A stretch of 64,000 nt of DNA, taken from NCBI RefSeq assembly GCF_963678545.1, contig NZ_OY782870.1, forward strand, positions 2,869,276 to 2,933,275. Direction: 5' to 3'. Position 1 is the stretch's first letter, and the number at the start of each line of letters is the position of its first letter. The stretch is from an uncultured Methanomethylovorans sp. (GTDB lineage: Archaea > Halobacteriota > Methanosarcinia > Methanosarcinales > Methanosarcinaceae). A model generated the notes under the pieces. It was not told the origin of the DNA and searched no databases. It saw nothing but the letters and a program-made list of their open reading frames with translations. This document shows, piece after piece, positions 15,065-24,398 of this stretch. Both the position numbers and the translations under genes were made by a program.

Positions 15065-17080
15065 TTAGTGGTCCTGCCTAAGCCACGGTAGATTACGGGG
15101 AGCGTATTTCAAAACCACACATGATTCAATGCACTTGCCACACCTGATACAAGCATTGCTGATAAAAAGACCTCGCATATCGTCAATTTCAATAGCATTC
15201 ACAGGGCAGACCCCCTGGCAGATGCCACACCTTGTACACATGCACACCCTCATAAGCTGTAGTGTGACCTGCCTGAATACTTCAGTGGCCTTTTCCCTGC
15301 TATCGGCAGTGACCAAGAGGTTACCCGAAGAGAAGAACTTAACAGTTGCACCATCTACTCTTACAAGCAGCATTCCCATGCTTTCAGCGGCCTTTATGTC
15401 CCCTATAATATATAGAACATCTGCTGCATCCTGCAGAGAAATGCCTCCTATCTTGGCCTCAACGGTAAAACCTCCACCTGTGCATGGAGATGCACCACTT
15501 ACAGAGTCTACACTAAAACTTTCATTAGCTGCTGAAAGATCATACCTGATCCCAAGTTCTTCTGCAAGCTTGATCATCTTGGGAGGCAGTTCTTTCCAGC
15601 GCCACAAACCATGTTCAACGAATGATTCCGAAAGTCCCTTTTTGTTAGCCCATGCCAGCAGATATCCATGCCAGCGTGCATGCAGATCAGGATGCAACTT
15701 GGAAAAAATCTGGTATTCTGCAGACAGAGAGGCGGGACATAGATAGCATCCCACCCTTTCAAATCCCATGTCATAAAGCGGGTTATATTCAAGATTCTTT
15801 CCATATATGTAAAGCCATACTTCAATAGCCCTCCAGTCCCGGATGGGAAAAATATTGAGCTGCGTGGGCACAAATGGATTTCTTTCACTGGCAGAAATAG
15901 AAGCCCTTGAAAATGACTCGTATTTCCTTTTACCATCCACTGTAAGGCATACTTCCCCTTCACTTGTTGATCCATCAATAACCCTGTTTGCAGGCGCTAA
16001 TTTACAGACCTTGCAACACCAGCGCATGTCCTTTGCAGGAGGACCGAACCGTTTGAGATTCTCCCAGAAAGCAGCATCTGCAGCCGATTCTTTTAACTCT
16101 ATGCCATAACTGGAACAAAAATTCCGTGCATATTCCACGGTTTCCGGGAATTCAATACCGGTGTTAAGGAAAAAGGCTCTAACATGTCTTTTTTTAAGAG
16201 TGCTGACAGTAATATCAAGCACCACCAGGCTATCCTTCCCACCACTGAAAGACACATGCACAGGCAGATCTTTGTATTCCTTGCGGTTGACAATACCTTT
16301 GATAACATTAGCAGCGTCCCTGGAAATCTTTTCCATGTGACTTGAGTTTGCTTTGATCACATCTTGCATGGAAGATATACGAGAATTAAGAGAAACGAAG
16401 TTACCATCAAGCTTTCTGACACGTAATACGATATCTTCTGGGCTTTCAAAGTGCATAGAATCAGAAAGAGATATACCAAAACCTATGAGATTTCTACATT
16501 TGATAAGGACAGTGTCCCCTTTATTGATATCTTCTGTGAATTTAAGAAGCTGGTCAGCTTTTATCTTTTTGCCGCTTAGGTGACTGGAAGCTTTCTTGAG
16601 TTCAACGGTTTTGTTTGTGGTATGCGCTGCCAGGACCTTTGCACCGTCAACAGACAGGTCAAAAACATAATCCAAAGTCCTCATATCAAAACGCAGTACA
16701 CCAAAATGCAATCCATCGACTATTACTTCATCTGTTCTGTCGTCACCCGAGGTCTTGTTCAGCAGTATTATCCGGTCACCGATCGGATCACAAGCGAAAG
16801 CCATTAACAGAAGATTTTTGAGAACTTCTTTTTCATAAGGAGAGCAGAACCTTATGTCTCCCGGAGGTGACAGATTAAAATGGCTGCCTTGAGATTTGCA
16901 GAGGTCACAAGTGGAATTTAACAGGGGTACATTGCAATGATGGCACCAGAAAAGATGATGCTGAAGATTGACACTATGCTGTTTCCAGGACCTGGAAGGA
17001 CTTTTTTGAACCCGCGCATTTGCAGGTTTTCCTAGTGAAGAGTTCCTGTTGGAAGAAAAAGATCTGTTTTGTGGTTTCAT
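15065..17080 (-). CDS. PAPS-reductase-family PP-loop enzyme fused to PUA-like domain and 2x[4Fe-4S] ferredoxin
   Basis: Archaeal multidomain protein of 671 residues, similar in layout to M. jannaschii MJ0973 (from memory). Seen in order: an Arg/Ser-rich tail; a zinc ribbon (C-x2-C ... C-x2-C) at about 44-62; a PUA-like domain (about 90-200); a PP-loop SGGKDS at about 278-284 with the PAPS-reductase core, including RWCCKVCKLAP and GCYLCPAS; and a C-terminal pair of ferredoxin clusters (CTRCGICQGVCPVNA, CIRCGKCIESC). Likely a sulfur or nucleotide redox/thiolation enzyme; classical sulfate assimilation is uncertain. The ATG at 17080 is chosen because conserved domains begin after it. The frame extends to 17176, overlapping the upstream gene. 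It follows the nfnB-like gene closely, which could supply electrons. Confidence 0.85.
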   Translation of the reverse strand: MKPQNRSFSSNRNSSLGKPANARVQKSPSRSWKQHSVNLQHHLFWCHHCNVPLLNSTCDLCKSQGSHFNLSPPGDIRFCSPYEKEVLKNLLLMAFACDPIGDRIILLNKTSGDDRTDEVIVDGLHFGVLRFDMRTLDYVFDLSVDGAKVLAAHTTNKTVELKKASSHLSGKKIKADQLLKFTEDINKGDTVLIKCRNLIGFGISLSDSMHFESPEDIVLRVRKLDGNFVSLNSRISSMQDVIKANSSHMEKISRDAANVIKGIVNRKEYKDLPVHVSFSGGKDSLVVLDITVSTLKKRHVRAFFLNTGIEFPETVEYARNFCSSYGIELKESAADAAFWENLKRFGPPAKDMRWCCKVCKLAPANRVIDGSTSEGEVCLTVDGKRKYESFSRASISASERNPFVPTQLNIFPIRDWRAIEVWLYIYGKNLEYNPLYDMGFERVGCYLCPASLSAEYQIFSKLHPDLHARWHGYLLAWANKKGLSESFVEHGLWRWKELPPKMIKLAEELGIRYDLSAANESFSVDSVSGASPCTGGGFTVEAKIGGISLQDAADVLYIIGDIKAAESMGMLLVRVDGATVKFFSSGNLLVTADSREKATEVFRQVTLQLMRVCMCTRCGICQGVCPVNAIEIDDMRGLFISNACIRCGKCIESCVVLKYAPRNLPWLRQDH

Positions 17081-17117
17081 ACTGGTGTATTTAAAAAAGA
17101 ATTGACCGGTTATACGG

Positions 17118-18488
17118 TCATTTTTTAAGGTATTCATTGATTGTCTGAGCAGCGAGCTTCCCTGCACCCATAGCACTGATCACAGTTGCTGCGCCTGTGA
17201 CAACATCCCCACCTGCACATACACCTGCCATAGAGCTCATGGCTGAATCGTCTACAACGATAGTGCCTTTGGAAGTGGATTTAAGGCCCTTGGAACCTGA
17301 GAATATGATTGGGTTTGGAGATGTGCCTATGGCAATTATCACAGTATCGGCCTCGACCTCATGCTCTGAACCTTTCATTGGCATAGGTTTCCTGCGGCCT
17401 GATGCATCAGGCTCACCAAGGTCCATCCTTATACATTCCACACTCTTAACCTTCATTTTGTCATCACCCAAAATACGTACAGGATTTGTGAGCAGCCTGA
17501 AGACTATGCCTTCTTCCTTAGCATTCTCGACTTCTTCTCTGCGTGCGGGCAGTTCATCTTCTCCACGGCGATAGACGATGCTAACCTCATCAGCACCCAG
17601 CCTCAGAGCACACCTTGCAGCATCCATTGCCACATTTCCACCGCCCACAACTATGACCTTCTTACCACGCTTTATTGGTGTGTCATATTCAGGGAAACAG
17701 AAAGCTTTCATCAGATTTACACGGGTCAAAAACTCATTTGCAGAATAAACCCCATTGAAATTCTCTCCTTCAATACCCATAAAATTTGGAAGCCCTGCAC
17801 CTGTACCCAGGAATACGGCATCGAAATCTTCACTTAGTTCATCCAGAGTCTTAATCCTGCCAATGATATAGTCTACTTTTATGTCCACTCCGAGCTGTTT
17901 AATGTATTCGATTTCCTGGCGTACTATCGCTTTAGGAAGACGAAACTCGGGGATACCGTAGGTTAGTACTCCTCCGGGCTCATGAAGTGATTCGAAAATG
18001 GTCACGGAATGACCGGCTTTTGCAAGATCAGCAGCAGCAGTAAGTCCTGCGGGACCTGAACCCACTACAGCCACGTGTTTACCAGTGGACTTTGCTTTCT
18101 GAGGAGATTCAACACCTTTAGCGCTCTCATGGTCTGCAGCAAAACGCTCAAGGCGGCCTATGGCTATAGGCTGCTCTTTCTTTGCAAGCACACAGTATTC
18201 TTCACACTGCACTTCCTGAGGACAAACACGTCCGCACACTGCAGGAAGAGAATTGGTGAGTTTAATGATCCTGATAGCTGCATCGAAATCACGTTCAGAA
18301 ACACTGGCTATGAAAGCCGGGATATCGATATTAACAGGACATCCCTGCACACATTTTGGATCTTTACATTGAAGGCAGCGTGCAGCTTCAGCAATTGCTT
18401 GCTCTTCAGTGTACCCCAGCGCCACTTCATTGAAAGTCTTACGCCTTTCAGCAGGATCCTGTACTGGCATAGGCTGTCTGATTGCCAT
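17118..18488 (-). CDS. nfnB: NfnB/SudA-type NADPH:ferredoxin oxidoreductase large subunit (GltA-like)
   Basis: Flavoprotein of 456 residues of the glutamate-synthase small-subunit family. Seen: N-terminal [4Fe-4S] cysteines C38, C41, C46, C50 and a second set (CGRVCPQEVQCEEYC), an FAD Rossmann motif VAVVGSGPAGLTAAADLAKAG, an NADPH-binding motif VIVVGGGNVAMDAARCALR, and a C-terminal VCAGGDVVTGAATVISAMGAG. No glutamate synthase large subunit is adjacent. Instead an NfnA-like gene overlaps it by one base, so the pair is best read as NfnAB/sulfide-dehydrogenase type, which couples NAD(P)H and ferredoxin by electron bifurcation. Whether this pair bifurcates here is inference. Confidence 0.87.
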   Translation of the reverse strand: MAIRQPMPVQDPAERRKTFNEVALGYTEEQAIAEAARCLQCKDPKCVQGCPVNIDIPAFIASVSERDFDAAIRIIKLTNSLPAVCGRVCPQEVQCEEYCVLAKKEQPIAIGRLERFAADHESAKGVESPQKAKSTGKHVAVVGSGPAGLTAAADLAKAGHSVTIFESLHEPGGVLTYGIPEFRLPKAIVRQEIEYIKQLGVDIKVDYIIGRIKTLDELSEDFDAVFLGTGAGLPNFMGIEGENFNGVYSANEFLTRVNLMKAFCFPEYDTPIKRGKKVIVVGGGNVAMDAARCALRLGADEVSIVYRRGEDELPARREEVENAKEEGIVFRLLTNPVRILGDDKMKVKSVECIRMDLGEPDASGRRKPMPMKGSEHEVEADTVIIAIGTSPNPIIFSGSKGLKSTSKGTIVVDDSAMSSMAGVCAGGDVVTGAATVISAMGAGKLAAQTINEYLKK

Positions 18489-19330
18489 TAATACCCACCT
18501 TCACATTTACATTCATGTTTCTTAAGAGAACTGCTTTCTTCATCTCTGTAAACTGCCAGACGGCTCATGAGTAAATTAAAATCAACTTTATGTCCATCGA
18601 ACTCAGGCCCGTCCACACAGGCAAACCTGGTCTCGCCGCCTACTGAAACGCGGCAGCCACCACACATGCCTGTACCATCGATCATTATGGGATTAAGACT
18701 TACAATGGTCTGAACCCCAAAGGGCTTTGTGACACCTGTCACAGCCCGCATCATAATGGGTGGGCCAATTGCTACTACCCTATCCACATGTTCACCATTT
18801 TGCAGCATTTTTTGTAGCACATCGGTAACAAAACCATGATGACCTTTTGTACCGTCATCTGTACAGATATGGAGTTCATCACATACTCCCTGCATTTCTT
18901 CTTCAAGGATCAGCAAATTCTCATTCCTGGCACCTATAATAGATATTACTTTATTGCCTGCAGCCTTGTAGGCTCTTGCCTGAGGATAAACAGGAGCAAC
19001 ACCCACTCCTCCCCCAACAAGTACAACAGTACCCAGTTTCTCTATTTCGGAGGGAGTACCCAACGGTCCTACAAAGTCCTCAAGTTCGTCCTGAGCTCTT
19101 AGAGCAGCCAGCCGTTTGGTAGTCTTACCCATTTCCTGGAAAATAATTGTCACTGAACCTTCCACAACATTGTAATCTGCAATGGTAAGAGGAATTCTTT
19201 CACTTTGTTCATCAATTCTGATTATCACAAATTGCCCGGGCTTTGCAGCCCTTGCCACATCTGGTGCAAGTACTTTCATCAAGTGTACCTGCTGAACCAT
19301 ATCACGTTTCTCAATTATCCTGTATGACAT
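18488..19330 (-). CDS. nfnA: NfnA/SudB-type FAD and [2Fe-2S] subunit
   Basis: Subunit of 280 residues with a ferredoxin-NADP reductase fold. Seen: the FAD-binding RIPLTIADY motif, an NAD(P)-binding glycine motif VVLVGGGVGVAPVYPQA, and a C-terminal [2Fe-2S] site built around GMCGGCRVSVGG and RFACVDGPEFDGH, typical of NfnA and SudB. Stop and start codons of nfnA and nfnB overlap (ATGA) at 18488, indicating a stoichiometric complex. The 200-bp divergent region upstream separates it from a plus-strand glycosyltransferase. Confidence 0.88.
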   Translation of the reverse strand: MSYRIIEKRDMVQQVHLMKVLAPDVARAAKPGQFVIIRIDEQSERIPLTIADYNVVEGSVTIIFQEMGKTTKRLAALRAQDELEDFVGPLGTPSEIEKLGTVVLVGGGVGVAPVYPQARAYKAAGNKVISIIGARNENLLILEEEMQGVCDELHICTDDGTKGHHGFVTDVLQKMLQNGEHVDRVVAIGPPIMMRAVTGVTKPFGVQTIVSLNPIMIDGTGMCGGCRVSVGGETRFACVDGPEFDGHKVDFNLLMSRLAVYRDEESSSLKKHECKCEGGY

Positions 19331-19530
19331 TCGATCACATTTTGAACTGTATTGGAAGATTATGGTGGATAGGATAATATTAATAGTACTTAAGAATTCA
19401 GTTACCCATGTTTGCTTAAAACATGCGGCAATTTAAATATGATGTTGCATATAAATTTTGAGTAATACAACTACTTACATAGGAATATTATTTACGAGTG
19501 ATCGGGACAATAATATAGAGAGGACAAAAA

Positions 19531-20244
19531 GTGCAGGTATCTATTGTTCTTCCCACATATAACGAAAAAGAGAATTTGACCCTGGTAATACAAAAACTCT
19601 TGAATGTCTTTGATGACAATCGGGTAAAGGGGAATATAATAATTGTAGACGATAATTCCCCAGATAACACAGGAATACTGGCAGATCAAATTGCTAAGAG
19701 AGAGGATAGAGTACAAGTCATACACCGAGAAGGAAAAATGGGACTTGGGACTGCATACGTAACTGGCTTCAAGCATGCACTTGAAAATAATATGGCAGAT
19801 CTTGTATTCTCTATGGACTGTGATCAATCACATGATCCCGCATATATTCCTGATTTTATTGATATGCATCTAAAAGGATACGATATAGTGGTCGGTTCCA
19901 GGTATATATCAGGAGGCGGAGTTGAGAACTGGGGAATACACCGACGTATCATGAGCAAGGGTGCAAACCTGCTATCAAGCACTGTACTTGGGATCAAGGT
20001 AAAAGATATGACCACTGGCTACAGGTGCTACGCAGGAACAGTGCTAAAAGACATAAATATGGACTCGATTACATCCAATGGGTATTCATTTCTTGAAGAA
20101 ATACTGTTCATGTGCAATAAAAGGGGTTTCATCATTGGAGAAACACCTATAGTGTTCATTGATAGAACTCTTGGAAGCTCCAAGCTATCTAAGAACGAAA
20201 TGTGGAAATTCTTCCTAACACTGATCAGACTAAAACTAAAATGA
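19531..20244 (+). CDS. Dolichol-phosphate mannosyl/glucosyltransferase-like GT2 enzyme
   Basis: Transfers a hexose from a nucleotide sugar to a polyprenyl phosphate on the cytosolic face. It has 237 residues, the short soluble DPM1 form. Seen: VSIVLPTYNEKENL at the start, IIVDDNSPDNTG with the nucleotide-binding Asp pair, the DxD-type FSMDCDQSHDP, GSRYISGGGVENWG, and DMTTGYRCY, all DPM1 hallmarks. No C-terminal membrane helices are present. The GTG start at 19531 follows GAGAGG with 8-nt spacing. A TATA-like CATATAAATT lies at about 19448-19457. The lipid-linked sugar product would be used by the GT39-type transferase encoded next to it. Confidence 0.9.
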   Translation: MQVSIVLPTYNEKENLTLVIQKLLNVFDDNRVKGNIIIVDDNSPDNTGILADQIAKREDRVQVIHREGKMGLGTAYVTGFKHALENNMADLVFSMDCDQSHDPAYIPDFIDMHLKGYDIVVGSRYISGGGVENWGIHRRIMSKGANLLSSTVLGIKVKDMTTGYRCYAGTVLKDINMDSITSNGYSFLEEILFMCNKRGFIIGETPIVFIDRTLGSSKLSKNEMWKFFLTLIRLKLK

Positions 20245-20275
20245 TAATATCTTGGAAAAAATGTAACTGATGGAA

Positions 20276-21823
20276 TCAGATCTTTGGTGAAGTGAAGATA
20301 TAAACACCTGTTACCTGATTTACAAAAGTCGCATTACCATCCAACCATTTCAGCACAGTACCATCTGGATTCGCTGCAGCTATGTCCCACGTAACGAGGA
20401 ACCAGCACCTTTCATATTGATCGCTTAGAGAAGATATAGACTGAACATCATTAGTGTACCCTGTTGTAAGAATGGTATTATCACTAGAGTTTGAATAGTA
20501 ATAGACCAAAGGCTGACGCATATAGTTGGGGAGCGGGACAACAGCATCCCCTTCCTGAGTCAAGTTTGACAAGTATGCAGCTGTTGATCTCCAATCCTCT
20601 TTTTGTGCAGTAGTATAATATTGCGACAGCAAAGGGATGGTTAGAATAAATATCAAAACCACAAAGGAAAGAAGGATCAAATTCCGTGTGTTATTAGAGG
20701 ATGAGACCTTAATTTTCTTTGAGGGGGACAACCGGTCTGCAATACCTGTAATGCCTCTGGAGACAAATACCAAGTATGCAGGCAGTAAGAACAATAAATA
20801 TCTTGGACTAAATGGCATGCTGGCAGCCAGGATATAGCTTGCCACCAGAGGAATAAAGATATAAATTGCGAGATAAGCACATTGTTCTTTTTGACGAATG
20901 CCTGCAATTATAAGACCAATAATGAAAAGAAGTATGAACAATACCGAGGATAAAGTGACCCTGGTACTGAATTCTACAAGCATCGTTGGCACAAAGCTGG
21001 CCGACTGACCAATTCCCCATGTAGGAGTTCCAGATGTCCTGGAGATAGCTTGCTGAATAAAGGGTACCATAAGAGGTAAAGTAGATATAAAAAGTGCTAA
21101 CATTGCCAGCAAAAATCCCTTTAAAGAGGAAATATCCTGCAGAGAGAGGGACTTTTCTTTATATGCAGGAATTAAGACATAGAACAGCAAATAGAAGAGA
21201 ACTTCCGGGATAAACACAAAGACTGCATAATAATGCGAATAAAATGCAAGTGTTGAAAAAATAACATAGAATACCCATATTTTCTTGTCATTGTCGTGAA
21301 CTGCAACATAGAATAAATAAAGAGATAGGGAAGCAAACAACACCATTTGCGCATACATCCTAGCTTCCTGAGAATACCATAAGTGCATCATGGAAATTGA
21401 AAGAAGAAAAGCACTTATAATGCCTTCCTCTTTTCCAAAGAGGCGCTTGCCCATGAGATATGTTATAGGTATAGTAAGAGTTCCAAAGATCACAGAAGGT
21501 AGCCTCAAACTGAACTCACTTGAACTAAATAAATCCATAAAATGCAAGATGATCATGTGCAAGGGGGCCTGACTGGACTCTATAGCTTTGGACCAAGTGC
21601 CTGCAAATGTGTCTTGTATGTAACCAAAACTAGCACCCTCATCAAGCCAGATAGATTGATAACCAAGGCGATATAAACGCAAGAAAAAACCAAGCAATGT
21701 TATACCAAAGAGAAGCAAAAAATAATTATCAGAAAGAATGCACTTTGCCACAGATGGTGATTGATCTGCAGTCTGCATAGCTGAATCTGGGATAACCTTA
21801 TCTTTCACTCTCTTTTTTGTCAT
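20276..21823 (-). CDS. GT39/ArnT-type polytopic glycosyltransferase
   Basis: Membrane glycosyltransferase of 515 residues that would take a sugar from a lipid-phosphate donor at the outer face. Seen: a cytosolic N-terminus, then about eleven membrane helices. The first external loop has SIWLDEGASFG with the catalytic-type Asp near residue 59, and the second loop has LWYSQEARMYAQM; both are typical of PMT/ArnT/GT39-like enzymes. The C-terminal about 90 residues form a soluble domain. It converges with the DPM1-like gene, which could make its donor. Acceptor (protein or lipid) unknown. Confidence 0.85.
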   Translation of the reverse strand: MTKKRVKDKVIPDSAMQTADQSPSVAKCILSDNYFLLLFGITLLGFFLRLYRLGYQSIWLDEGASFGYIQDTFAGTWSKAIESSQAPLHMIILHFMDLFSSSEFSLRLPSVIFGTLTIPITYLMGKRLFGKEEGIISAFLLSISMMHLWYSQEARMYAQMVLFASLSLYLFYVAVHDNDKKIWVFYVIFSTLAFYSHYYAVFVFIPEVLFYLLFYVLIPAYKEKSLSLQDISSLKGFLLAMLALFISTLPLMVPFIQQAISRTSGTPTWGIGQSASFVPTMLVEFSTRVTLSSVLFILLFIIGLIIAGIRQKEQCAYLAIYIFIPLVASYILAASMPFSPRYLLFLLPAYLVFVSRGITGIADRLSPSKKIKVSSSNNTRNLILLSFVVLIFILTIPLLSQYYTTAQKEDWRSTAAYLSNLTQEGDAVVPLPNYMRQPLVYYYSNSSDNTILTTGYTNDVQSISSLSDQYERCWFLVTWDIAAANPDGTVLKWLDGNATFVNQVTGVYIFTSPKI

Positions 21824-21961
21824 TACTATAACCTACCTTTAGTGATGTGCTCCAAGTATTTGAATTCAAAATAGAACGTAACTATTTAATATATTGCATT
21901 GCTCTAAATAAAAATACTTATTTCCTACTATGTTTTGTGATTATTCAAATGGATTGATCAG

Positions 21962-22924
21962 ATGAACGAAGAAAAACCTCGGATATCAGCCTTATTGCTG
22001 AGTAAAAAGACTGTATTCTCGTTCATGTTGTCATTCTCAATATTATATTTGCTCGTACGCAGCATAGATATAAATGCTGTTATAGAAATAGCAAAAAAAA
22101 CTAATATGTTTCTATATGCTATAGCTTTCATTTTGCATTATTTGTCTATAGTAGTAAGGGGAATAAGATGGAATAAATTACTCCAGACCATTAATATCCA
22201 ACCAGGAGTCGCCATTGCAACAGAAATGGTTTTTCTGTCATGGTTTGTTAATTGTATTGTCCCTGCAAAACTTGGCGATGTATATAGAAGTTACCTTCTC
22301 AAAAAGGAAAACAACGCGCCAATATCCGCATCAATCGGATCAATATTTATTGAACGTGTATGCGATATTGCGATATTACTATTTCTATTGACACTTAGTG
22401 GGCTACTTATATTTAGGAAAAATATGCCTGTGCAGATATCTGAAGCCTTAGAAATAGGATATATTCTGCTTGCTACAGTTGTTATCGGATTAGTAGCGTT
22501 GTGGATATTTAAAGATAGATTATTGGTGATCGTACCTGATAGATTCCTTTTTCACTTCAATAACCTTCACAATGGCCTATACAACTCATTTTCTGATGGT
22601 CCGACAATACTTCTAGTAATTACCCTGACAGCACTTGCATGGGCAATGGAAGCAGCAAGGTTTTTCCTGGTTACCAGATCCCTTGGCCTGGAAATTGGTT
22701 TTGAGATAATAATATTCATAGTGCTTGCAGCCTCCTTGTTGACAGCCATTCCTTTAACACCTGCCGGACTGGGAGCTGTTGAAGTATCCATTGTATTTAT
22801 TTTGGGTATAATTGGCATAGATGCAACACTTGGTACTTCTCTGGCGCTTCTGGACCGGTTGATAAGTTACTGGAGCATGTTAGTAACGGGATCTATAGCT
22901 TATATGTTAAGTGACCGAACATAA
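21962..22924 (+). CDS. UPF0104 / flippase-like (LPG-synthase-TM) membrane protein
   Basis: Membrane protein of 320 residues with about eight helices, belonging to the family found in archaeal AglD C-termini and in bacterial lysyl-phosphatidylglycerol synthase membrane regions. Seen: RGIRWNKLLQ, the family motif NCIVPAKLGDVYRSYLLK, IGSIFIERVCDI and the late ALDRLISYW segment with AIPLTPAGLGAVE. Members are thought to move or modify lipid-linked sugars, but the exact role is open. It lies just upstream of manC and galU on the same strand, consistent with a glycan role. Confidence 0.85.
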   Translation: MNEEKPRISALLLSKKTVFSFMLSFSILYLLVRSIDINAVIEIAKKTNMFLYAIAFILHYLSIVVRGIRWNKLLQTINIQPGVAIATEMVFLSWFVNCIVPAKLGDVYRSYLLKKENNAPISASIGSIFIERVCDIAILLFLLTLSGLLIFRKNMPVQISEALEIGYILLATVVIGLVALWIFKDRLLVIVPDRFLFHFNNLHNGLYNSFSDGPTILLVITLTALAWAMEAARFFLVTRSLGLEIGFEIIIFIVLAASLLTAIPLTPAGLGAVEVSIVFILGIIGIDATLGTSLALLDRLISYWSMLVTGSIAYMLSDRT

Positions 22925-22985
22925 ATCACAATAAGGAACTATTATATATAAGTAAAAGTAAGAAATATGAAAATAATTTGATCAT

Positions 22986-22992
22986 AGAGGAG
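22986..22992 (+). promoter_or_regulatory. Shine-Dalgarno that decides the unusual manC start
   Basis: AGAGGAG ends 8 nt before the ATT at 23001-23003. The only nearby ATG (22993-22995) abuts this element with no spacing and is in the wrong frame. The correct frame has a TAA at 22974-22976 and no ATG, GTG or TTG before the conserved LILAGGSGTRLWPLSR region. Confidence 0.6.
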
Positions 22993-23000
22993 ATGAAAAC

Positions 23001-24386
23001 ATTAAATCGCTCATCCTTGCCGGCGGATCTGGAACAAGATTATGGCCACTAAGCAGGAAACATAATCCAAAGCAGTTTCTTAAACTCAAAGATACATCAT
23101 TTTTCCAGAACACTTTAAGACGCTGCCTGGAAGTCTCTGATATATCCGAAATATTCGTTGTTACAAATGATTCACAGAGATTCTTTGTTACAGGCCAAGC
23201 TAAAGAGTTAGGATATGATCTACCTCCAGAAAATGTGCTTATCGAGCCTGAACCGAAAAACACGCTTCCAGCGATTAGTTTCGGCATGAGAGAAATAGTG
23301 AAGAAGTATGGAAAATCTATAGTAGGAGTTTTTTCCTCGGACCATGTTCTCGATATACGTGCAATGGAGACAATAAAAAATGCACAAACCCTTGCAATGG
23401 AGCATCTGGTAACTTTTGGAATAGTGCCCACATCACCACATACTGGATATGGATACATAAAACCATCTGAGAAAATCGGTGCCGGATACAAGGTCGCTGA
23501 ATTCAGAGAAAAACCAAATCATGATGATGCCCTGAAATATCTGAAGGAAGGGTGCCTCTGGAACAGTGGGATGTTCCTTTTTGATACTGATGTATTCTTC
23601 AGAGAATTACAGGAACATGAGAATACTTATTATAAGGCTTTTGATCCTGAGATTAATCCTGATGCAACCATTGAAGAAATATTTGAGAAAGTTAGGTCGA
23701 TATCCATCGATTACGGGATCATGGAAAAATCCAAAAATGTAGTAGTTGTGCGTTTGGAAGACAAATGGAGTGATCTTGGAAATTTCAATGCAATATATGA
23801 AGAATCAGATAAAGACGACAATGGAAATGTCATTTACGAGTGTGAAGACATCCTGATCAATTCGAAGAACAACCTCCTATACTCCAAATGTGATAAACTA
23901 GTTGCCCTTATCGACGTGGAAAATATGGCTGTAATTGATACACCAGATGCATTACTTGTATGCCCAAGAGAAAGCAGCCAGAAAGTAAAACAAGTGGCTG
24001 ACACATTGCACAACAAAAATGATGAGAGGGCATATTTGCAGCAGACAGTATACAGGCCGTGGGGTTCCTATACTGTGATGGAGAAATCCGATCGTCACAA
24101 GATAAAGAACATCATAGTAGAGCCAAAAAAGAAGTTGAGTCTGCAACTCCACTATCACCGCAGTGAACACTGGATTGTAGTTAAAGGGATGGCCACAGTA
24201 CAGGTAAATGAGGAGATATTTTTCCTGAGGCAAGGAGAAAGCACTTTTATTAGAGCTGGTATGAGACATAGGCTTGCTAATGAAGGAAAGCTACCTCTGG
24301 AAATAATAGAAGTGCAACTAGGAGAATGCGTGGATGAAGATGATATCGTCCGTTATGACGATGAGTATGGAAGAGTGAAACAATAA
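23001..24386 (+). CDS. manC: Mannose-1-phosphate guanylyltransferase / mannose-6-phosphate isomerase
   Basis: Bifunctional enzyme making GDP-mannose, about 461 residues and full length for the family. Seen: N-terminal nucleotidyltransferase signature LILAGGSGTRLWPLSR at about residues 4-19 followed by NPKQFL, the SSDHVLD motif, and GYGYIKPSEK. A C-terminal cupin (about 350-455) carries RPWGSYTVME, LSLQLHYHRSEHWIVVKG with metal-binding His residues, and RHRLAN. A start at the GTG at 23235 would delete the catalytic N-terminus, so translation must begin upstream. The best candidate is ATT at 23001, 8 nt after GAGGAG. A single-base indel linking the ATG at 22993 is the alternative. galU follows 12 bp downstream. 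Confidence 0.9.
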   Translation: MKSLILAGGSGTRLWPLSRKHNPKQFLKLKDTSFFQNTLRRCLEVSDISEIFVVTNDSQRFFVTGQAKELGYDLPPENVLIEPEPKNTLPAISFGMREIVKKYGKSIVGVFSSDHVLDIRAMETIKNAQTLAMEHLVTFGIVPTSPHTGYGYIKPSEKIGAGYKVAEFREKPNHDDALKYLKEGCLWNSGMFLFDTDVFFRELQEHENTYYKAFDPEINPDATIEEIFEKVRSISIDYGIMEKSKNVVVVRLEDKWSDLGNFNAIYEESDKDDNGNVIYECEDILINSKNNLLYSKCDKLVALIDVENMAVIDTPDALLVCPRESSQKVKQVADTLHNKNDERAYLQQTVYRPWGSYTVMEKSDRHKIKNIIVEPKKKLSLQLHYHRSEHWIVVKGMATVQVNEEIFFLRQGESTFIRAGMRHRLANEGKLPLEIIEVQLGECVDEDDIVRYDDEYGRVKQ

Positions 24387-24398
24387 AGAGGAGGAAAA

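Noticed and set aside
15129..15746. 205-codon open frame opposite the PAPS-reductase-family gene
   Set aside because: It lies antisense to clear ferredoxin and PP-loop coding; the translation shows no conserved motif.
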